From: Polyangiaceae bacterium
GTDB taxonomy: Bacteria > Myxococcota_A > Polyangia > Polyangiales > Polyangiaceae
Length of the DNA stretch: 64,000 nucleotides
Direction of reading: 5' to 3'
Assembly (NCBI GenBank): GCA_025353725.1
Contig: JANXOF010000023.1
Coordinates: forward strand, 1 to 64,000
Shown here: positions 16,517 through 24,537 of the stretch, one piece after another
Layout of the letters: each line of letters opens with the position of its first letter
Numbering within the stretch: the stretch's first letter is position 1
Program-made: the position numbers and the translations under genes
Notes under the pieces: model-generated
What the model saw: only the letters and a program-made list of their open reading frames with translations
What the model was told of the DNA's origin: nothing
Databases searched by the model: none

Positions 16517-18589
16517 CTAGCGGAGTGGCGGCAGCGCGAAGCGTAGGCTCGCGCCGCCGTCGCCTATGGCCCAAAGTTGGTTCGCGCGGCCGCGGATCGT
16601 GCGAAGCGGCAGGTCCGAGGAGAGCTGCTCGACAAGCTGAGTGCGGGAGGGGTCGAAGCGCAAAAGGGTCGTCCCCGTAGAGCGCGCCGTCAGGACAAAA
16701 ACGTCGCCGGCCGTACTCTCGGCGATCCCCGTGACCTTCCACTCCGTGGCGGCGTGAAGTGCCTTTTCGACAGGCGTGATCGTCGTGCCGTCATACAGCA
16801 CCGCGGCGTCGCCCCAGAGCCAAACGCGCCCTTGAGCGCCCGCCCATATGCCCGTGAACTGCCCTTTGAGAGCCGGCACCGGAGTAAGTGCATGACCATC
16901 CCAATGCGCGGCACCTTCGCCCGCCAGCCACACGTCGCTTGGCCGTGTACCGTGGATCGCTCGATAGACGCCTTGGGTGACAAAGACGGACCACGCCTTT
17001 CCGTCGAAATGCGCGGCAAAGGACGTCTGCGCCGTCTCGCACGGTTTCGTATCGCTACGAAGCGCTTCTGGACAGAGCTCCCGGCCGGTCAGCCAGACGT
17101 CGTCGGAGGCAGGGGCCCACATCGCGAGCACCTCCTCGCGAACGCCTGCCGGGCCGCGGACGAGAAGAGGCTCGTGAAAGCGTCCTGTAAAATGCGTAAC
17201 TCCGACGCGACCGTTCTCGTCCGAGGCGATCCACGCGTCGTTTGCTCCGAGGACCGTCAAGGCGATCGGAGCTGCGGGGCCTTCGTGGGACGCGGGGCGG
17301 CTCTTCACCTTCCAGCGGTCCTCCCAAGCCAAGACCTCGCCCCCCGCCGGGACGACCGTTCGTAGGGTATCGACGGCCATCACCGCGCCGTCGAATCCGA
17401 CGTCGACATCGCGAAGGTCGTTTCGGAGGGTCGGGCCAGGTTCCGTCCAATCGTCGAACCTGTCCGCTTTCCATGGCCGTTGCAGGAAGAGGCCGTGATC
17501 CCCGACCACGTAGGCATTCTGCCCGTCAAACGACCACGCGGCGTGCTTCAGGATGGCGAGCTCGGTCCGCGAGCCTTTTTCGATCTCCCCGTCGAGCGAG
17601 ACCTGCATGATGTCGCGGCCTCCGACGATGTATCCGCCGCCTCCGCGAACGCATGCCGACGTGGCGCCCACCGCCGGACGGTCGAGCAGCGAGGCCGGAG
17701 CTCGAACGCCCGTTTGCCATCGGGTTTGGTCGTACAGCAAGAACCCGAGGCCGTCGTGGCGCCCTCCCGTCGCCGGCGTCGCCGCCGAGTAAAAAGCGCA
17801 TCCGAATGGGCCCGCGCCCGCGATCGAGAGCCCCGTGGTACCCGCAGGGAGCTCAGGTCCCGTGCGTTCCCACGCTTGCGACCCCGCGCGGATCTGAAAC
17901 AACGCCGGAGGTGCAAAAGCCCCCGTCGTGATGCCCCAAGCGTCGTTCGAGGGCGTGACCCAAATGTCGACGAATCGGCCCCGTTCGAGGAGGCTCGACC
18001 CCGCCGCGCTGGGCCGCCAGACGCCGTCCGTCGCGAGCTCTAAAACGCCCGCGTTGACGATCGCGAAAAGTCGATTTCCAGCGCCGTGACTGAACCCGCC
18101 AAAGACGCTGCCCGCAAACGGGTAGCTCGTCGTCCACGTCGTGCCGTCGAAGTGGAGAACGCTCGCTTGATCGTTCGTACCGCTCGCGATCCAAACGTCT
18201 TTCGGACCGCGAACGCCGATGGCGAACGATGTGACGCCGTCCGCGGTGAGCCTTCGTCGGTCCCAAACGGCGCCGTTCCAGTGGGCGACAATGCCCTCGC
18301 CGGCGACCCAAATGTCGCTGTCCGACGTTCCATTGATGGCGTGGAGGCCGTTCCCGGTGGGCGCCGGATTGACCCACTCCCAGCGCCACGAACCCGGCTC
18401 GCCTGACGCCGCACTGAAATTTGGCGGCTCGCTGGCCGCAGAAGGAGGCGGGACGACGCCCGCGCCGTCGAAGTCCTGCACCGAGAGGCAAGACGCGCCG
18501 AGCCAGACAAAGACCATCGTGGCCACGCGTAACGACGCCCTTGCGGCGCTTCCCGCGCTCGTGGGCGCAGCCGCTTCCACTCCTGCCAC
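16517..18589 (-). CDS. Large beta-propeller lipoprotein (SDIWVAGE type)
   Basis: About 690 residues from GTG 18589; the start is uncertain (GTG 18580, GTG 18526 and ATG 18517 are in frame). 18589 was preferred because it lies one base after the upstream stop (TAACGTG) and gives a normal signal with lipobox LGASC (ARASLRVATMVFVWLGASC); ATG 18517 leaves too short a signal. Propeller repeats include GTSDSDIWVAGEGIVAHWNG, GPKDVWIASG, GANDAWIASDENG, ASDDVWLTGRE, TRPSDVWLAGEGAAHWDG and a final RGRANQLWAIGDGGASLRF. Probably two propellers in tandem. Confidence 0.78.
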   Translation of the reverse strand: MAGVEAAAPTSAGSAARASLRVATMVFVWLGASCLSVQDFDGAGVVPPPSAASEPPNFSAASGEPGSWRWEWVNPAPTGNGLHAINGTSDSDIWVAGEGIVAHWNGAVWDRRRLTADGVTSFAIGVRGPKDVWIASGTNDQASVLHFDGTTWTTSYPFAGSVFGGFSHGAGNRLFAIVNAGVLELATDGVWRPSAAGSSLLERGRFVDIWVTPSNDAWGITTGAFAPPALFQIRAGSQAWERTGPELPAGTTGLSIAGAGPFGCAFYSAATPATGGRHDGLGFLLYDQTRWQTGVRAPASLLDRPAVGATSACVRGGGGYIVGGRDIMQVSLDGEIEKGSRTELAILKHAAWSFDGQNAYVVGDHGLFLQRPWKADRFDDWTEPGPTLRNDLRDVDVGFDGAVMAVDTLRTVVPAGGEVLAWEDRWKVKSRPASHEGPAAPIALTVLGANDAWIASDENGRVGVTHFTGRFHEPLLVRGPAGVREEVLAMWAPASDDVWLTGRELCPEALRSDTKPCETAQTSFAAHFDGKAWSVFVTQGVYRAIHGTRPSDVWLAGEGAAHWDGHALTPVPALKGQFTGIWAGAQGRVWLWGDAAVLYDGTTITPVEKALHAATEWKVTGIAESTAGDVFVLTARSTGTTLLRFDPSRTQLVEQLSSDLPLRTIRGRANQLWAIGDGGASLRFALPPLR

Positions 18590-18590
18590 G

Positions 18591-19109
18591 TTATCGGCCA
18601 CCCTCGCTCGCGCGCCCCGCGTCGATGCCTCCGTCGAGGTTCCGAAGAACGCAGCGAAGCAGCTGCATAGCCTCGGCGGTGCATTGGCCGCTCGGGCCAG
18701 TTCCCTTCGCCGCGCCGTTGACACACCGCCAGGATCCCTTTTCGTCAATGCACGCCTCGGCCGCAGAGACGTAAGGGGTGCATAGTGCAGGGATAACCGC
18801 CGCCTCCGCCGCGCACAGCTCCACACACGCCTCGACGTCGGCGCAGCCCGACTTTTCGCACCGGGCGCGGCAGATAGGGCCACCATCAACGCGACCGACG
18901 CGACCGACGCGACCGACGCTTTCGCCCGCCCCCACGGGTTCCTCGCCGTTCGCGGGCCTACCTTCAAAGGAAGCTTCAGGAGCCGACACCGCGCCGTCCG
19001 AACGACCTGCGTCCACGCTGTCGTTAGCGTCACGGACGTCGTTCGTGGTCACGCACGCGACCGCGGCCAACACCGCACTCACTCCGAACGTCATCACGCG
19101 AAACTTCAT
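18591..19109 (-). CDS. Small Cys-rich lipoprotein
   Basis: 172 residues with a strong Shine-Dalgarno (GGGAGAAAGC before ATG) and lipoprotein signal MKFRVMTFGVSAVLAAVAC. A low-complexity linker contains a VGR tripeptide repeated three times, encoded by a 9-base repeat at 18891-18917. The C-terminal half has ten or more cysteines (CRARCEKSGCADVEACVELC, then ACIDEKGSWRCVNG and LLRCVLRN), suggesting a compact disulfide-rich fold. It is the first gene of a two-gene operon with the large propeller lipoprotein. Function unknown. Confidence 0.78.
   Translation of the reverse strand: MKFRVMTFGVSAVLAAVACVTTNDVRDANDSVDAGRSDGAVSAPEASFEGRPANGEEPVGAGESVGRVGRVGRVDGGPICRARCEKSGCADVEACVELCAAEAAVIPALCTPYVSAAEACIDEKGSWRCVNGAAKGTGPSGQCTAEAMQLLRCVLRNLDGGIDAGRASEGGR
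18891..18917. repeat. 9-bp tandem repeat (3 copies) in a lipoprotein linker
   Basis: GCGACCGAC occurs three times without a mismatch and encodes Val-Gly-Arg repeats on the minus strand. Copy-number change would stay in frame and alter only linker length. Confidence 0.9.
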
Positions 19110-19268
19110 GCTTTCTCCCTCACGAAGGGCGGTTCATACACCAGCACTTCTCAAGCGCCACCGAGCATGGTGAGGAAAGAGTCTTCGTCGTCCGATTTCG
19201 TGACGGATCACGCGCTCACCCGTCAATGGGGTGTAGTGCTTACTCAAAACGGTCCGACGGAACGAATC

Positions 19269-19946
19269 ATGGTCCAAATTTCGCGCGCAGGTGTCGCCTG
19301 TGCCTTAGCGTCAGTGTTCTCTGTCGCGTGTACCGCCACAACGGTGTTGGCCCCTCCAACGGCGACCGAGAATGACGGAGGCCCGGGTGCCGATGGCACG
19401 AATTCGACCCCCGAACGTTTTGATGCCGGAAGCGTCACCGCCGATGGCCGCGGGAGTCCGAAACCTAGAGAACAGATCGGAACGCGAAGCGATAAAGGGT
19501 ATAAATCTGTGGACGTAAACTTATCAAACCAGGGCTCTTACACGTGCGACGAAACGTGCCGCGCTGCTGGCGGGACCTGCAACGACACCACGGGCAACAG
19601 CGCCGGCGAAGTAAGCCGCAAGTATACGAACGGGAGCGGAACGACGGACAATCGTATACCGAGCTGTCGCCTTTCGGAGAGCTATGAGTCTTTCAACACA
19701 ACGATGACCCGCATGGTTTGCTACTGCGACGGCATGACCGTTCCCCCCACCATGCGGGTGGCGAGAGAAGAGGGACTTTTCACGTGCTCCACGGTCTGTC
19801 GCTCCTGGTCGCTTGCATGCGGCACGGATCGCAAGAGCCATCAATACGGTAACCCGCAAGAAACTGTCTCCGCGACAGTCGCTTGCGACGCGAGCCTTGC
19901 AACAGGCACCCATCATTACACCTGCGCGTGCGACGGAGCGCCATAG
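19269..19946 (+). CDS. Cys-rich secreted lipoprotein
   Basis: 225 residues from ATG 19269, chosen because MVQISRAGVACALASVFSVAC is a good lipoprotein signal with lipobox SVAC. The mature part begins with an Asp/Gly/Thr-rich linker and then has paired cysteines (YTCDETCRAAGGTCND, MVCYCDG, FTCSTVCRSWSLACG, HYTCACDGAP) that suggest two related disulfide modules. It is divergent from the small Cys-rich lipoprotein at 19109, with 159 bases between them. No known family recognised. Confidence 0.75.
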   Translation: MVQISRAGVACALASVFSVACTATTVLAPPTATENDGGPGADGTNSTPERFDAGSVTADGRGSPKPREQIGTRSDKGYKSVDVNLSNQGSYTCDETCRAAGGTCNDTTGNSAGEVSRKYTNGSGTTDNRIPSCRLSESYESFNTTMTRMVCYCDGMTVPPTMRVAREEGLFTCSTVCRSWSLACGTDRKSHQYGNPQETVSATVACDASLATGTHHYTCACDGAP

Positions 19947-20020
19947 GCTCTGGCACGCGCACGGACGATGCTGCACGCGTCACCTGCGTGCGAAAAAGCT
20001 GGCTCGGTTTGGCGAGGCGC

Positions 20021-21052
20021 TCAGCGCGGCGGGAGCTGCGGAAACGAGACGTAGCCGAGCGGCTTCCAGCTCCTCGAGCATTCTGCGTCGCACTTCCGAG
20101 AGAGTTCTGAGGCGCCGGTCACTGTGGCGTCGCTCAGAAGCCATGTCGAGACCTGACCCGTCGTCGGGTTGTGCCAGGTAAGGTCGAGACGGCCGTCACG
20201 GTTCACGTCGGCCGCGCCAACGACCTTCCACTGCTGGGCACAGCCCGAAGCGGTATCGCACTTCCACGAAAGCTCACGTGTGCCGACGACCGTGGCTCCC
20301 TTCACCATCCACGCCGAAACTGCGCCCGTGGCGGCGTTGTGCCAGAGAACATCACTGTTACCATCGTTATCAAAGTCCGCCGTGAGAATGGGCTTCCAGG
20401 CCTGCGAGCAACCATCGGTCGGACCGCATTTCCACGAAAGCGCGGTCTTCCCACTCACGTTGGTGCCAGACGTCGCGGGAGTTCCAGAAGAGTCGAGATC
20501 CCAGCGCGAAACCTCGCCAGTGGTCGAGTTGTGCCAGAGCAATCCGTCCTGACTAAAGCATCCGAGGTCTCCGCAATCGCCCGTTCCGGGGGTCGACGTC
20601 CGGCCGATGGGTTTCCACGCCGCCTCGCAACCCGAGGCGTTGGTACATGTCCAAGAGAGCGGCCGCTTGGGCCTCGTTACATTGCCATTGTAGTCGAACT
20701 GCCACTCTTGATACTGCCCAGTCGCCGGATTGTTCCAAAGGATGGTGTTATCCCGCGTCTGAACCGCCTTCCACGACAAATTGAAACAGCTGTTGGTGGC
20801 TCGGCACCGCAGCGAGTCGACAAGAAGAATCCCCGACGCGTCCAGCGGCTGCTTATCGACGACGTTCGTGCCGTTCAAGACCCATGCGCTTAGCTCGCCT
20901 GTCGTTGTGTTCTGCCAAAGGAGATGCGGGCCGCCCGTGGTGAGCGCGGCCTCGCTCTCCCCCAGACTTTCCGGTGACTCCGCCACGGCACACCCGGAGG
21001 CCCCCATGATGGCAAGAAGGAAGGAAGAAACAGTCGTTTGAAGTGAGTTCAT
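20021..21052 (-). CDS. FG-GAP/VCBS-like repeat lipoprotein
   Basis: 343 residues with lipoprotein signal MNSLQTTVSSFLLAIMGASGC. The chain has about five repeats of roughly 55 residues, best seen as DVLWHNAATGAVSAWMVKGA and LDLTWHNPTTGQVSTWLL, each followed by LSWKC and a Cys pair, with Asp-rich loops (DFDNDGNSD, DVNRDGRLD) typical of calcium-binding FG-GAP/VCBS propeller blades. Each repeat ends in W(K/R)xxG. Likely a surface-exposed, disulfide-stabilised propeller. The 275 bases to mutL hold a long palindrome. Confidence 0.85.
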   Translation of the reverse strand: MNSLQTTVSSFLLAIMGASGCAVAESPESLGESEAALTTGGPHLLWQNTTTGELSAWVLNGTNVVDKQPLDASGILLVDSLRCRATNSCFNLSWKAVQTRDNTILWNNPATGQYQEWQFDYNGNVTRPKRPLSWTCTNASGCEAAWKPIGRTSTPGTGDCGDLGCFSQDGLLWHNSTTGEVSRWDLDSSGTPATSGTNVSGKTALSWKCGPTDGCSQAWKPILTADFDNDGNSDVLWHNAATGAVSAWMVKGATVVGTRELSWKCDTASGCAQQWKVVGAADVNRDGRLDLTWHNPTTGQVSTWLLSDATVTGASELSRKCDAECSRSWKPLGYVSFPQLPPR

Positions 21053-21242
21053 GAAATGAATTCCTCGGTTTAACGTGCGTACCGACCAGGTGGCGAGTGC
21101 TCGTCACGGCGGTGATGCGGGCGCTCTCAGCACGGCACGTGCCACATCGCAGTGCGCAAGTTCTGCTCGCGCCGATGACGGCGTTTCGCGCGCATCCGGA
21201 CCGAATCGCGGCATTTGACGCAAATCACGCGTGGCGACTGTG

Positions 21243-21277
21243 GCCCGTTGTGTTGACACTGTGTCGACACAACGGGC
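21243..21277. promoter_or_regulatory. 35-bp near-perfect palindrome upstream of mutL
   Basis: Outer arms GCCCGTTGTGT (21243-21253) and ACACAACGGGC (21267-21277) are perfect; the inner arms GACAC and GTGTC flank a single central T at 21260. The only mismatch is T21254 against G21266, which is a U-G wobble in RNA. There is no T-run after it, so a classical terminator is unlikely. It ends 51 bases before the mutL start. Candidate operator, RNA hairpin or protein recognition site. Confidence 0.8.
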
Positions 21278-21327
21278 TTGCCCCTGAGAAGACATCGCGG
21301 TCAGGTCCGTGCTAGCAAGCGTGCACT

Positions 21328-23232
21328 TTGGTCGTTGAAGCCGCGCGAATTCATAGGCTCTCGAGTGAGCTCGCGAATCAAATCGCGGCCGGCGAGGTCG
21401 TCGAGCGGCCGTCGAGCGTCGTGAAGGAACTCGTTGAGAACGCGCTCGATGCCGGCGCGACGCGCGTGGTCGTCGACGTGGAAACGGGCGGCACCACGCT
21501 CGTTCGCGTTTGCGACGACGGTGAGGGCATGAGCCGAGGCGACGCGGAGCTCTGCCTCGAACGACACGCGACCAGCAAAATTGCGCGTTTTTCAGACCTT
21601 TCCGATCTCGATACGTTCGGGTTCCGCGGCGAGGCGCTTCCGAGCATCGCTTCGGTCTCACGACTGACGTTGCGAACGCGCACGCGCGGCACGACGGAAG
21701 GCGTCGAGGTCTCCGTCGAAGGCGGAACGTCGGCCTCGGTACGACCTACAGGCGGCGCGGTGGGTACGACGATCGAGGTGCGCGACCTATTTTTCAACGT
21801 GCCGGCAAGGCGCAAGTTTCTCAAGGCCACCGCGACGGAGAGCGCGCATATCGGCGACGTCCTCCTCGGTATGGCCCTCGCGCGCTACGACGCAACGTTC
21901 GTACTCACGCGTGACGGCCGCACCGTTCGTGAGTACTTACGGGCTACCTCGCGCGCCGACAGAGCTCGTGCCGTCATGAGTCACGACGGCGCGAGTCTCG
22001 TCGAATGCCGCGGGGAGCGAGGCGCACTGCGCATCGAGGCCATGCTGGCGCCGCCTGAACGCGCACGCACGGGCGCGACGGGCCTCTCGATTCTCGTCAA
22101 CGGTAGACCCGTCCGCGACCGCCAACTCGCGCGCGCCGTCGCCCAGGCCTACGGCTCCGTGCTCGAGTCGGGCCGCTACCCCCTCGGCGTCGTGTGGGTC
22201 GACGTGCCGCCCGAAGTCGTTGACGTCAACGTTCACCCACAAAAAGCCGAGGTTCGGTTCCAAGACGCACGTGGCATTTTCGATGCTGTCACCCGTGAGC
22301 TCCACGCGTCGCTCGCCCACGCGTTTGGACTGCCAACGCTCGCCGCCCATCCTCAGGCGCCTGTCGCGAGGCCGCCCATTCCGATGTTCAAGGCCATGGA
22401 GAGCACGGCACGGGAAGCCATTGCATCTACCGAGAGGGGCGCGCGCGCTTCGCTTTTTCCCGACGTCAATCTGTTCGGACTCATCGCGGACAGTCGCTCT
22501 CTTCCCTTCGCTTCGTCGCTTCCCTCCCCCGAACGGGCGCACGAAGCTCTTCGCACGCGTCCGAGTCCGAGTCCGAGTGCGAGTGCGAGTCCGAGTGCGA
22601 GTCCGAGTCCGAGTCACATCGCCTATGAGGTGCCCGCCCCAACTCGTGACGTCAGGTCATACTCCGCACTTCGCTATATAGGGCAGGTGCGCGGCACATT
22701 TTTGATGTGTGAGGGCGAAGACGGCCTTTATGTCATCGACCAACACGCCGCCGCCGAACGCGTCACGTTCGATAGACTTCGACGGGCGCATACGGCGCAC
22801 GGCGTCGGAATGCAGCGTTTGCTCGTGCCCGAACTCGTGGAACTCGCGGCAAGCGAGGTGGCCATGCTCGAGGAGAACGCCGAAGAGATAGCGCGACTCG
22901 GCGTCGAGGTGCGGTCCGTCGGCGATGCCACGGTCGCCGTTCATGGCGTTCCCGAACTGCTGCTCCGTGCCGAACCCACCCGGCTCGTGCGTGACCTCGT
23001 CGCGGAATTTGCGCGCACCTCAGCGCGCCCCTTTCGCGGCGCTGTGGACCTCGTTTTAGCCACGATGGCCTGTCACGGCTCGCTGCGCGCGGGCGACGCC
23101 GTCGGCACGTCCGAGGTTCAAGCGCTGCTTCAAGCGCTCGATGGCGTCGACTTCGCAGGCCATTGCCCCCATGGTCGACCACTCGTCATGCGGATACCCT
23201 TCGGAGATTTGGAGCGCGGCGTTGGACGCTGA
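21328..23232 (+). CDS. mutL: DNA mismatch repair protein MutL
   Basis: 634 residues. The start is TTG 21328: an in-frame TAG lies just upstream at 21313 and the family N-terminus (LANQIAAGEVVERPSSVVKELV) begins about 14 residues in. The GHKL ATPase motifs are intact: KELVENALDAG with Glu34, DDGEGM near 63 and TFGFRGEAL near 96-103. The linker contains nine 6-base repeats (22562-22615) coding Ser-Pro/Ser-Ala. The C-terminal dimerisation domain has IDQHAAAERVTFDRL (471-485), close to the endonuclease motif DQHAx2Ex4E but with Asp where the last Glu should be, plus ACHGSLRAGD and CPHGRP. It should coordinate mismatch repair, and probably nicks DNA. miaA overlaps its end. Confidence 0.97.
   Translation: MVVEAARIHRLSSELANQIAAGEVVERPSSVVKELVENALDAGATRVVVDVETGGTTLVRVCDDGEGMSRGDAELCLERHATSKIARFSDLSDLDTFGFRGEALPSIASVSRLTLRTRTRGTTEGVEVSVEGGTSASVRPTGGAVGTTIEVRDLFFNVPARRKFLKATATESAHIGDVLLGMALARYDATFVLTRDGRTVREYLRATSRADRARAVMSHDGASLVECRGERGALRIEAMLAPPERARTGATGLSILVNGRPVRDRQLARAVAQAYGSVLESGRYPLGVVWVDVPPEVVDVNVHPQKAEVRFQDARGIFDAVTRELHASLAHAFGLPTLAAHPQAPVARPPIPMFKAMESTAREAIASTERGARASLFPDVNLFGLIADSRSLPFASSLPSPERAHEALRTRPSPSPSASASPSASPSPSHIAYEVPAPTRDVRSYSALRYIGQVRGTFLMCEGEDGLYVIDQHAAAERVTFDRLRRAHTAHGVGMQRLLVPELVELAASEVAMLEENAEEIARLGVEVRSVGDATVAVHGVPELLLRAEPTRLVRDLVAEFARTSARPFRGAVDLVLATMACHGSLRAGDAVGTSEVQALLQALDGVDFAGHCPHGRPLVMRIPFGDLERGVGR
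22562..22615. repeat. Hexanucleotide repeat array in the mutL linker
   Basis: Nine tandem 6-base units, CGAGTC or CGAGTG in the order C, C, G, G, C, G, C, C, C. Unit changes stay in frame and only lengthen or shorten the flexible Ser-Pro/Ser-Ala linker between the ATPase and dimerisation domains of MutL. Confidence 0.95.
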
Positions 23233-24139
23233 GCGCGCGCATGATGCTCGCGTCGAGCACGCCGCCTGTCTGATCAAAGACAACCCCGAGCGCCTGGTAT
23301 GCGTCGTCGGCCCGACGGCGTCCGGCAAGACCGCGCTCGCTGTGGACGTTTGCGCGCGCGTAGGCGGCGAACTCATCTCTGCGGACAGCGTGCAGATCTA
23401 CCGCGGCTTCGACATCGGCTCAGGAAAGCCCAACGCGGAAGAACGAGCAAAGGCGGTGCACCACGTGATTGACGCGCTCGATCCGCTCGAGACGGCCGAC
23501 GCGATGGGCTACGCGATCCTGGCCGACGCGGCGATAGCGGACGTTCGCGCGCGCGGTAAAATCCCAGTGCTCTGCGGAGGCACATTTTTTTGGGTGCGCG
23601 CGCTCGTCCTGGGCTTAGCCCCTGCCCCCGCGGCCAACGAGGCCATACGGGAGAAGCATCGGGCGATCGTCGAAGCCAGTGGTCGTTTGAAACTTCACGA
23701 AGCGCTCGCGCGCGTCGACCCAACGTCTGCGGCACGACTGCACCCCAACGACACGGTACGCGTAAGCCGCGCGCTCGAGGTCCACGAGCTTTCCGGCCGC
23801 ACGCTGTCCGACTTTCACTCGGCACACGGCTTTCGAGTACCTCGGATGGAGTCGACTCTCATCGGCCTTCGAATGACCCCCGAAGAGCTGACCGCACGCA
23901 TCGAGCGGCGCGTCGACGGCTGGCTTGCTGAGGGTTGGATTGACGAGGTGAACGACCTTGTGAGCTCGGGCTTCGGCCGCGCAAGGGCGATGCATTCCGT
24001 CGGCTACGAACAGGTCTATGCGCACGTCAGCGGCTCACTCAGACGCGAAGCCCTCCGCGACGCTATCGTGCAAGCAACACGCGTGTTCGCACGCAGGCAG
24101 CGTACTTGGCTCAATACCGCTGCCGTCGAGTGGCTTTAG
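23222..24139 (+). CDS. miaA: tRNA dimethylallyltransferase MiaA
   Basis: About 305 residues from TTG 23222, which overlaps the mutL stop by 11 bases; an ATG at 23171 would give a longer, non-conserved N-terminus. The enzyme isopentenylates A37 of tRNAs that read UNN codons. Visible motifs: P-loop VVGPTASGKT, then LISADSVQIYRGFDIGSGKP (family pattern DSxQxYxxxDIGTxKP), HHVIDALDP, and the conserved PVLCGGTFFWVRAL (usually GGTGLY, here GGTFFW) and a C-terminal RQRTWLN. The mutL-miaA order is a classical arrangement. The last four bases overlap the convergent gene at 24136. Confidence 0.95.
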   Translation: MDAERAHDARVEHAACLIKDNPERLVCVVGPTASGKTALAVDVCARVGGELISADSVQIYRGFDIGSGKPNAEERAKAVHHVIDALDPLETADAMGYAILADAAIADVRARGKIPVLCGGTFFWVRALVLGLAPAPAANEAIREKHRAIVEASGRLKLHEALARVDPTSAARLHPNDTVRVSRALEVHELSGRTLSDFHSAHGFRVPRMESTLIGLRMTPEELTARIERRVDGWLAEGWIDEVNDLVSSGFGRARAMHSVGYEQVYAHVSGSLRREALRDAIVQATRVFARRQRTWLNTAAVEWL

Positions 24140-24504
24140 ACAGGCTTTTTTCGCGACCCCGCGCACGGCTTACCGAACCCCTTTTGATGGTTCGCGAGGA
24201 GCCCCTGACTCGTCGGCTTCATCTTGCCGCACTCGGGACACTTGCCCTGTTCCGCGGTCTTCGTCGCGGCCGCGATCTTCGCCTTGCTCATCGCAGCCGA
24301 CGCGCGTGTTGGGCGCGAGGGCTGCGCGGGCTCGGGCTCTGCACCCTCATGACTCGGGACCAGCGGAACCCGCGGGACCGGCGGGAGGACAGCTGCGGCG
24401 TCGCGCGAGGGCGCGGCGTCTACGGGCGGCGCTTTCCCTTTTCGCTTTTCGGCCTCCGCGAATTGCTGCTCGCGAAGTCGGCGCATGTCGTCGATTTTAC
24501 TCAT
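24136..24504 (-). CDS. Small protein with C-terminal zinc-finger-like motif
   Basis: 122 residues. The N-terminus is charged and helical (MSKIDDMRRLREQQFAEAEKR), followed by a Pro/Ala/Ser-rich linker and a C-terminal motif KCPECGKMKPTSQGLLANHQ ... KPCAG, i.e. CxxC with a later His and Cys, which could bind one zinc. Family not recognised. It follows two genes on the same strand and may share their transcript; it overlaps miaA by four bases tail to tail. Confidence 0.65.
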   Translation of the reverse strand: MSKIDDMRRLREQQFAEAEKRKGKAPPVDAAPSRDAAAVLPPVPRVPLVPSHEGAEPEPAQPSRPTRASAAMSKAKIAAATKTAEQGKCPECGKMKPTSQGLLANHQKGFGKPCAGSRKKPV

Positions 24505-24537
24505 GCTGCAGCTCGGACCGTAAGAGCCTAGTCCGCA

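Noticed and set aside
21937-22617. A minus-strand frame starting with repeated Thr-Arg
   Set aside because: It is the antisense reading of the mutL linker repeat and of the MutL domain; no start signal.
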